DNA of 64,000 bases from the NCBI GenBank assembly GCA_933228895.1, contig OW121854.1:58880609-58944608 (forward strand), read 5' to 3'. The notes under the pieces are model-generated. The model was given only the letters and a program-made list of their open reading frames with translations, was not told the origin of the DNA and did not search any database. The position numbers and the translations under genes are program-made. The first letter of the stretch is position 1. Each line of letters opens with the position of its first letter. Below, one piece after another: positions 55,990-64,000 of this stretch. Source of the stretch: Platycnemis pennipes. Taxonomy: Eukaryota; Arthropoda; Insecta; Odonata; Platycnemididae.

Positions 55990-56510
55990 CCTCTAATGTG
56001 GTGGCACCCTTTACTTTGGATTCCCTCGGGTGTCGCGCCGCGAGGACCTCCGCACCCAAAGGTGGCCTTTTCTACCGCATCTGCGGAGCGTTCCTACTCC
56101 CACGCCTCCGGGTCGGGTTGATGAGTCACCGAGGAGAGCACCTCGGAAGGAGGAGGGGATTTGTAACCTATGCTGCGGAGAGGGGAGCACACACAAGGTG
56201 GAAGCCGTGGAGGAAGGATGGTATTGTTCTTCTAGCTACGCGACCGGGGGCGGAGGCGTGGGAAGATCGGGGGAAGGGGGGGGCGTCCCTCCTTATTTCG
56301 GCACGCGGGAGGAGGTCCTTCCTTCCCCTCCACCCCCTTTTTCTCTCCATCCATCCCCAACTAACCTTTTCCGCCCATTCGGAGGTGAATATTCCGTGGG
56401 GTCGTATATTACCGGTTGACTGCGTAATGGCGTCGCACGCGCTATATGCCTTTTTCTGCCTGCCTCGGGCGCTCTTCGACTCCCGATGCTAGCATCGGCG
56501 GCGGTGGCAC
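55990..56510. other. GC-rich patch
   Basis: CpG- and G-rich block with overlapping 129- and 176-codon plus frames and minus frames. None has recognisable domains. Probably compositional. Confidence 0.35.
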
Positions 56511-57524
56511 GCGTGTATTCAATGAGTGCTGGGCATGCAGTGATGGTGAACTCACATCACCAATGTTCTGCTATGAAACACCAATGCCTAAGATGTTAAT
56601 GAACTAACTGCGATGGATTCAAAGACAAATATCTGCTAAATCCCGCTGGAAAAACTATGATAAAGCTAAAGAGTAATTTTAAAAATGAGATATTAAACCA
56701 AAGACAATTATGTACGAATAATGTGACTTCAACTGAGATATATATTTTACAAAACCAAAAATAAACTCGTATCATGAGCTAGTAGCCAAAGAACAATGCT
56801 GATTTAAAAGGAAAATTTTTCAATATAAATGATAGGTACTCTAAAATAATGAATGATTATCTGATGATACTTTAGCCTATACAAGTTGTGCAGCAAATTT
56901 TTAGCCCAAGGGGGCTTAAGGGAGTAAGGGAGGGGGGGGGGGGAACCATGAACCCATGGTCCTATCACAGCCAGGAAAAAAAAATCAAGTTCAGTCTTGT
57001 GGGGTGTTAGATATAGGATAAGGTGGCTTCGATAAGTGTTAGTGTCACTAGTTTATTAGAATAATTCGGGTAGGAATTATCATCAGATATGTTAAAATGC
57101 CCACCATCACTAATTGCTGGTTGCCTCCTCCAGATGACCCATGCCAACTCACGCTTGAGGTGAATTTTTAGACGGTCAGTCCGACCTAGGGCGTAAAGTT
57201 TTTACTTTTCCAAAAATTAATGCTGTGGTGATAGATAGACAATATTTTAGATGGATCTACTGTGAATGTGAACATGAAATTTATAGTTACCACTCCCATT
57301 ATCCTTGTACATATTAATGAAAGATTCATATTAAACTAAGATAGTGGCTTTTTGAAGATTTAGGCATGAACTCTTAACACTTTTAATGCAATTTAGCATT
57401 AATTTCTCAACACCTTTAATGCATGTTTGTTTTTAGTAGACAGTAGAGTATTTCTCAAACGTTTCCTTGTATCTTATATGAAAATTGGAATTTTTAGTTT
57501 GGCTTGTGCAATGTTTGTGTTCAT
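56511..57524. other. No recognisable gene
   Basis: AT-rich; a G-run of about 13 near 56932-56944 is followed by a short palindrome (GGAACCATG / CATGGTCC). Confidence 0.4.
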
Positions 57525-57582
57525 CTGCCGCACACCCTCGAGGTGGCTTGCAGGGAAGGCAGTATACAAGTATGTAGATATT
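57525..57582 (+). mobile_element. Short LINE 3'-tail fragment
   Basis: GCCGCACACCCTCGAGGTGG, CTTGCAGGGA and a degraded TATGTAGAT end. The hairpin is preserved; the body is missing. Confidence 0.6.
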
Positions 57583-60500
57583 TAGTGCCTCTCGTTTAAT
57601 TATGTAATTATAATATTTGGAGAGTAAGTCGCCATAATTCATGATCTTTTTTTATTCTTGTATGGGGACACAAGTTTCACGTGTTCTCAAAGTTATATTT
57701 ATCAGAGCTTAGGCTATACTTAACCTGCATTTTTTCAAATAAATATGAAGCTGATAGTTTTTTCGTCGACGCTAGAAATGTAAAGAATACCAGAGTATTA
57801 CACTCGATTGTATCCAGGAAACAGTATTAAGGAGATAGACTGCCGCGAACTATATTTGAAATGTCTTTCGTTCCGGACACAAGGAGAAATCTTAATAGTG
57901 GATATATTAACTGAGTAGGTAGAGTTGTGCACATTAGGTAGAGTTCTCCAATTTTATGGTCGTGATCAAGTTTACCATGGTAATTCGAGTTTGCAAAATG
58001 TTTTTGATGTCATCAGCTCAAATATTGTCTAGGAATTCAGTTAAAAGATTGTGTCCATAAATAAATGTAGATGTAATGGACCCTGTGGTTATTGCTGCTG
58101 GGTGCTATATTCCGTACAGTGCATTTTCAGCAGTTGGAACTCCTTAAAACCTAAATCTACTGCTGGAATACTTCTTCTGGAAAGCCCCCAAGTTTCACTT
58201 CCATGCTCTGAGGTGTCTGAGGCACGCTCTCTCACACACCGATTTTCACTCCCTCTTGACGCTTGTTAGGCTGCTCTGTAATATACATATGTATTGATGT
58301 GTGTAATTATTTCACGCGCATGCGCACATCAACTATATGCATGGATATATAAAAGATGTAGAGTTTTATTTTTCTCTGAAAAGGGTGTTCACCCGTTGTC
58401 GGAAGAGGCAAGCGTTAACAATCCGGTTTAAAACTCACTCGCGATGAGGAGGAACGGAAAATTTCGGCTTTAAACGGCTTTAAAAAGAAAGAGGAGGGGC
58501 GGAGGAGGGAAAAAAATACGTGAATTATAAGGAAACCGTACACTCCCGGGACCGACGCCGGGGGTTTTATCGTCGCTCGCCTTATGTCTTGGTCTGTCTC
58601 CACACCCCACGTACCACCCCCATCCCCTATTCGCCCCTGAGCAGGTAATTGCCGTGATCTCCGTTTCATTCGCGAGCAGGTAGCTGCTAAGGCAACGGAG
58701 AGGAGGAAGGGGCGGAGAAGGGTTGAGGTCTTTGACGAGTAAGGTGGCTGCGTACTCGATTTTAATCTCAAATGTATGTATGCACGGGCTCATGTGAGTG
58801 AGTGTCTGTGCGTACCTAAACTTGTCCGCTTTTCCATATTTATCAAAGATCTTTAATTGCATACTCGGATGAGTAAAGCAAAGAGAGTGAGGGTGGTATG
58901 ACGGGGTTACTCCTTCGAGGACTATCGCGATGAAGTGCTTGCCTCCGATGTTAACGGCTCTCTCATCTCCCGCTTCCACCCCCTTTTTCTTTCTTGCTAC
59001 ACTCCTCACCACACCCACGGCGAAGAAATAAGTTTTGTTTTATATCCCTTGATTTCCTTTCCTTTCCTCTCTCGCTCCCGCTCTCCTAATTCGGAGGCTA
59101 TCGGATTGTCTCTTACATGCTGTTTGAAGAGTTGATGTGTCAGAAAATCCTTCGCCTTGAGGTGCTTGGAGACGATAGTCACTAACCTAGTGGGCTTTGC
59201 AGTTGGCTATTGTCCATGTTTGTTGCAGTAACTGTTTTTGTGGAAAGGAGAAAATAGGAAAATCAGTACCTCCCGAACGATTGGATAATGTTTTATTGTC
59301 ATTTTGAAATTAAAATGCCCAAGTATCGTTCGTTACTGTTCACAGGTTCGTTACTACATTGAGCAAATAACATGCCCTACCTTGGAAAATCTGTGATGAC
59401 TCTGTGGCATCTTTTTGGTGGCTTGTTGTGATTTATGTAGATGTATTTGTGAAAGAAATGCGATGCAATGTGACTTATTTCATCTCTTGAATGGAAGGAA
59501 ATCATTCTCTCCGATTTATTGCTCTGGCGTTGATGACACCATCCAAAATGAAAGACTGCAATGAAATGTGAAAAAATTATTCCGGTTTCATTTTTAGAGT
59601 TGTTGCATATTCTGTTGATAACATTAATAATATTCCATGAAGTAGACAATTATAAAAGCCTAAATTCGCATGTTATAATTTCACAAAAATTAAGAAATAT
59701 GAAGATCATTAATGCGTCAATCAGGCTAGCAACAGAAATTCCTTGAAGTTATGCATTTACGGGCAGAACTGGAATCTTTCCACGTGATATGGGTCTTATC
59801 ACCTCAGAAAAATTGTTCGCATTATCATAGTTACGGTCAAAGAAACGAACTGATTTGGATAAGTTTGACAATGAGGAAGTTCATAAAGAAAAATCCTATA
59901 TTTAATGCTTTTATTACGCATTATGACCAATATACTGGTGTTACCCGTATTATTACTGGCATTCGGGAGGCATTGATTTATGTGAGGTGTAGATTGAATT
60001 CAACATGAGTATGAACGATATTTTATATCGTCTTTAAATTTGTAAGGTAGTTTTCTGTGTTAACAGATGAGGCAAGAAAATTGTGTTTAACTTCAGCAGA
60101 AGAGCTGAAATAATGTTTTCTCTCCATGGAGGATATAAGTTTTACTCGAAACTCTTCTAATTGTTCTCGGCCAACGCCCAAATGTCGGAGAAGTTGGCTC
60201 ACAAAATTTGTCCTTGTCGGAGAGGATGCCTATTGTAATATGCATTTATTCTTCTCTATTTTTTCAAATTGAAATATATGCTAGCATTATAAATAGACGA
60301 GGCCCCTTATTATCTCGTAACCCTTTCATTAGGGACAAACGGTGAAGTCTATTCTCTGGCTTAAACTGCCCGAGTATACAAAAGGAGCTAAGGGACCGTC
60401 TCCCTTTGTTTTGGGTAAAGAATGACTCACCGCCACGAAAACAAATCCTTGCCCTCCGCCCCGATGCAAGCCACCCGACACCTCCCTACCCACACACGTC

Positions 60501-60957
60501 TCCCCTTCCACCTTTCAAGAGTTCCATCTCAAAGGTCTGCTTCCGAGAGTCGGGTCCGGGGATGGGCCGCAAGGGTTTAAAGAGCTATAAAGGGGATGGA
60601 GGGAGTCAATGAACGGGGGGACCCGGAGTTTTCGCGGTTGCTGCTCAGTCATCCAGTAAAAGGTCACGGACCCCGTGTGTTTACGTCTCAAGAGCGCAGA
60701 TACGAAAGTAGCAAACATTCGTCCAAGATCCGAGATTTGAAAATTTCCGGGACGAAAGCTGTGGAAAATGTTGTAGAAAACAGAAACAAAACTACTATTA
60801 ACTATTGTCCCAGTGCTGGGATCTCAAACTTTTGGTGAGGGCATTGGGAAGTTATGCGTTGTTCAGCGGGCCGTTGTAAAACAAACTCTGGAACCAGATG
60901 TATGAGTTTTATAAGAAATCAGATAAAAACAGATTTTTTTCAATAGATGCCATTAAA
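57583..60957. other. No recognisable gene; two GC-rich patches
   Basis: AT-rich except 58400-59100 and 60400-60720, where GC rises and frames of up to 182 codons (58470-59018 minus) appear. None shows a recognisable domain or a convincing splice-bounded exon. A weak tail-like segment at about 59395-59445 was not strong enough to call. Confidence 0.35.
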
Positions 60958-61080
60958 TTACATCTACATCTACACGATACCCTGCAAGCCACCGCGAGGG
61001 TGTGTGGCAGGGGGTGAAGATCACCAAGCATGCACTATAAACATGCAAACATGCTACTATAGGTTCTCAGACAACTAGAT
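60958..61080 (-). mobile_element. LINE 3'-tail copy with well-preserved hairpin
   Basis: TACATCTACATCTACACG end, then CCCTGCAAGCCACC and GGGTGTGTGGCAGGGGG, then CACCAAGCATGCACTA. The tail and hairpin are close to the family consensus, which suggests a relatively young or slowly changing copy. Confidence 0.8.
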
Positions 61081-61805
61081 TCTTAGTAAATTACGAAGTT
61101 AAAAATTACGAGGTTATACTGCGATTTACACTGTAAGGATTTATTATTGAATACATCTGTGAATTATAGTAATATTTTTTTAATACAACTGTTGTTAGTT
61201 TCTGCTTCCCTTCTTCGGGTAGGTTCTCAATTTTTGTGAGAATTTTCTAGTTATCTTGTTCTGCCACACATTTTAGCTTTTTCCTTCAGTCATTTCTTAT
61301 CCACGTTCTTCATCTCCGTTGATACATAAGACGATGTTTTGCGATCCCATGTTTGTTTTCTTAAAGGTGCATATGGTATTCTTCGTCCCTTGTGTCACCG
61401 TTACCACCAGGTGTCATAAGTCATAATCTATCTTTGCCGATAGCAATACAAGCGTATTGATGACTATCATAATTGATATTAGTAACTGTGGCACCACCGT
61501 GCAGTTTATATGCAAATTTTTTTCCTATACTGCAACGTTTGGACAATTTTTTTTAGTTTTTCGATCCTTTTACTAAATTTCTCCTATTATTTGCATTCCC
61601 TTCACCGGTAACTCGATGGTAACCTTAAATAATTGCACATTTTTCATGTCAAACTTATTACCCTTCTTATTATAGTACTGTTGATGTCGTTATGGCTTGT
61701 AAATATTTTGAGATACATGTTCTCTGCTGGTTCTGGGTTTCCTTCCACGTTAGTTGGATTGATAACAACGGTTTCGCTGAATATCCTGTCAGAGTCTTCA
61801 GGTTG
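61081..61805. other. No recognisable gene; flank of Penelope-like fragment
   Basis: AT-rich. It may include the 3' non-coding part of the Penelope-like element that reads toward it. Confidence 0.35.
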
Positions 61806-61811
61806 AAGGTG

Positions 61812-62240
61812 TCAGCATGTGGTTTCTGCCTCGTTTATATATGTAGGCTTGCTGGGTGCTGCACTCTGATTAGGTGTCTCTGTGATGAGTCTTTTCCAGG
61901 TGCTATGAAGGGGATAACCTTCCTCTCTGTTGAAATTCAACGGTGTTTTTTTGAATTTCCATAGTCTGCCGAGGGAGGTATCCTTTGTCAAAAGTATCGT
62001 GGCCAGGTTCCGACCAACCGTGTTCGGGGATGGCGGAAAGGCGGAATCGCTTATTTTCGTCGCCCTCTGATGTTCTTTTATCCACATAATTATCAAGTGG
62101 CGTATTTCGTCCAACGTAGGATTTTCCGCAGGAACCAGGAACCTTGTATATGAGTACTCCCTCGTATAACTCCAGCGGAATGGTATCCTTGGGCCCGGGT
62201 AAACAGTTTCTTATCTTGGTCACACAGTTGTATTATGTTG
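61812..62240 (-). pseudogene. Penelope-like element: GIY-YIG endonuclease end
   Basis: The minus frame 62223-61903 reads CLPGPKDTIPLELYEGVLIY, then KVPGSCGKSYVGRNT (about 62160-62100): the GIY-YIG endonuclease motif with its zinc-linked CxCG segment, first Cys replaced by Gly. Downstream are SAIPEHGWSEPGHD and, in the next frame, LNFNREEGYPLHSTWKRLI near the end (about 61950-61890). This order is that of the C-terminal endonuclease of Penelope-like retroelements. The frame changes at least once within it. The RT domain is absent; weak continuation upstream to about 62500 is possible. Non-functional. Confidence 0.8.
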
Positions 62241-63138
62241 CAGTTTTATTTAAATACATATGTGAACCTCAGCTCGTGTGTATAGAAACGCCTGGATATG
62301 CCTATTTGTCTTTTTTATTTTTTTTTATGATCTTGCGTGACATTTTTGCTTCCACTTCGTTTGTGTATTAAGTAACATTCACTCACTTGTCCCAAGCTCC
62401 TACAATTTCTGATCTTATGAAAGCCTTATACCTCATTTTTCGATGATTTCCCTTGCATATTTCCGACCCTTCCATTTTGTCCAAAACCTTGAACACTAAT
62501 CCCAGTTTTCAATTAGTTTTAGTCTTTACATGACATGCTTTCTCCTCCTTATGGGCAGTATTACATCAAATATAGTTACTTGTATCTGGCACCACCATTA
62601 GACAACATTAGATTGGTTTGTCTAAGCTTTCACCTCGGTTCTCCTATCACAGTACCCCTTCACTCGATGCCCACGGTGAAAATGAAAGTAAAACTAACTA
62701 TCAAAGAAGTTAGGCTTTGGTCAAAACGGGTATTACTGTATTGATACGAAAGTAGCAGTTTTAAGGAGGCTAGGCGTAGCTATAAATATTTTCAGAGGAT
62801 TATCTTATTATTTAAAGGAAAGGCTAGTGAGGAACTTCTTATTATAGGTTGTAGGTTATTCTTCCGGAACTATAAACACAGTAGCACCAAGATATGTCAT
62901 TCTCATGTGGCTTCAAAACAGACCTTCCTTTGTATAGTAAATGGAAGCACCCACTTGCCAAAAGCAATTTATATAGAACCTAAGACGTCGAACTTGGTTT
63001 ATTTATATGAGTCAAGAGTAAGATGTATATAAGTATACCTATAATTGAAGTGGATATTTAGGATTTTTATGATGCTCTTGAGCATGAAAAAATTAATTGA
63101 AAGCGCTTGTGTGTAGTAGTTCTTAAATACTTCCTTGC
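62241..63138. other. No recognisable gene
   Basis: Mostly AT-rich. Upstream remnants of the Penelope-like element may reach 62500, but the reading is not good enough to call. Confidence 0.35.
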
Positions 63139-63140
63139 AT

Positions 63141-63375
63141 ACATCTACATCTAGATAATACCCTGTAAGCCAACATAAAGGTGTGAGGCGGGGGTATATG
63201 ATACCAAAAATGTATAACATATCATGAATGGAATCCTAAAAAGGATTAGTAACAATATTCTAGTATAAACTTCACAATTAAAAAAAGATAAAAGTAGCAA
63301 GCATGCAAATAATGCTGTTAGTTTGGTTAGCTTAAAGTCCTTATACCAACATGCAACCAACTACGCTATCCACAA
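63141..63375 (-). mobile_element. LINE 3'-tail copy, short subfamily (minus)
   Basis: Tail ACATCTACATCTAGATAATAC; hairpin CCCTGTAAGCC / GTGAGGCGGGGG; and on the far side GCATGCAAATAATGCTG and CTTATACCAACATGCAACC, the start of the short subfamily. It is full-length (about 235 bp) with moderate divergence. Confidence 0.78.
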
Positions 63376-63426
63376 TAAATAAAAAGATCACTGGTACAAT
63401 TTCCACACTTTAATCCCTTCCACACC

Positions 63427-63487
63427 TCCGACCATGCGGCACATTATGCCATCATTAGGGGAATAATGTGCCGCAAATTTGGTCGGA
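63427..63487. repeat. Hairpin with GCGGCACATTAT arms
   Basis: TCCGACC..GCGGCACATTAT (63427-63448) is mirrored by AATGTGCCGC..GGTCGGA (63464-63487). CCCGACCATTTCCAATTC near 63529 also has an inverted partner near 63971-63990. All share the word CGACCAT, so a larger inverted-repeat element may run past the window end. Confidence 0.6.
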
Positions 63488-64000
63488 TTGTACCTGGGTC
63501 ATTTCACGCCAAAAAACGAGACCATGTCCCGACCATTTCCAATTCTTACAAAAAATGTGTACACATGTTTACTTTTCGGGTTTTTAAGCCAATTAATCTA
63601 TTCTCTCGATCTAATTGAGCTAGAAATCTCCAAAAAAAAGCTTGTTTTATTTGTTGAAAGTTGACAAATGGTATTATAGGGACATTAAAATTTATAAAAA
63701 GTTTTTAAAAAATTTCAAAATGTTTAAACTTATGAACCCGATTTTGCAAAAATACGTACCCCTTCGATTTCGCTAGTTTTTTTATGGATCAAAGGGGTAT
63801 GTGTCCGCTACAGGAAGGTGAAATAACATTACATAGCTATGGGCTTAATTGTAAAAATCTAAAAATAACATATACATGTAACTCTCGATAAACTCGACAC
63901 TTGAGAAAAAGGTTTTACACACATACTAATACACGAACAGGAAGCATAATACACAAATGTTTGTGAAAATTGGAGATGGTCGGGTCAAAACTTCCTATTT

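Noticed and set aside
55962..56492. 176-codon plus frame starting MMMM
   Set aside because: Its start is the GAT-rich tail of a LINE stub; the rest is GC-rich DNA with no domain.
58470..59018. 182-codon minus frame
   Set aside because: GC-rich patch, mixed low-complexity segments and no recognisable motif; a competing 118-codon frame overlaps it.
59395..59445. Another LINE 3'-tail copy
   Set aside because: Only GGTGGCTTG and ATGTAGATG match; the hairpin and surrounding body are missing.

Overview
The window reads as nuclear DNA of an animal, most likely an arthropod and probably an insect with a large, repeat-rich genome. It is AT-rich with scattered GC/CpG-rich and pyrimidine-rich patches, it has no dense coding, and almost everything recognisable is a transposable element (TE): several lineages of non-LTR retrotransposon (LINE), tRNA-derived SINEs, a Penelope-like element, and hAT, pogo/Tigger and long-TIR DNA transposons. 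I found no bacterial, CRISPR, rRNA or convincing functional tRNA features. No intact host protein-coding gene is visible. The only host-gene candidate is one 207-bp open segment with good splice-site consensus (35803-36009). Most long open frames are chance frames in GC-rich low-complexity DNA or the antisense of decayed reverse transcriptases. No species assignment is possible from sequence alone.

Layout: 1-6.2 kb holds SINEs and two antisense LINE relics. 8.07-9.67 kb is a non-autonomous hAT-like element with an 8-bp target-site duplication (TSD), carrying a long hairpin and an older LINE tail. 10-13 kb holds a 99-bp LINE tail with a TSD and a jockey-like reverse transcriptase (RT) relic. 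13.8-16.7 kb has hairpins, a 74-bp tandem repeat, SINEs and a LINE tail. 19.7 kb carries a pogo-type terminus. 21.2-22.7 kb has a direct/inverted repeat cluster. 24-26 kb holds a LINE tail, two SINEs and a LINE C-terminus. 29.5-30.74 kb is a 5'-truncated LINE with a perfect 12-bp TSD beside a foldback unit containing a hammerhead-ribozyme-like fold. 33.6-37.2 kb holds SINEs and a LINE 3' end. 37.2-40.8 kb is a DNA transposon with about 510-bp, nearly identical terminal inverted repeats around a decayed transposase. 41.65-43.3 kb is a decayed pogo/Tigger element. 47.25-47.97 kb is another LINE with a 12-bp TSD. 50.5-51.2 kb and 54.7-55.9 kb are LINE 3' ends, one nested head-to-tail inside a relative. 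61.8-62.2 kb is a Penelope-like element fragment with a GIY-YIG endonuclease. Long stretches between these hold nothing I can name.

Two LINE families dominate. One ends in a GAT-rich tail and makes clean 10-12 bp TSDs. The other has a conserved 3' tail with an imperfect hairpin and a TAGATG-like end, repeated about 18 times in both orientations; two copies (35.3-35.7 kb and 50.5-51.2 kb) still carry the RT C-terminus that identifies the tail as LINE-derived. There is no operon-like organisation; the relations between features are those of nested insertions.
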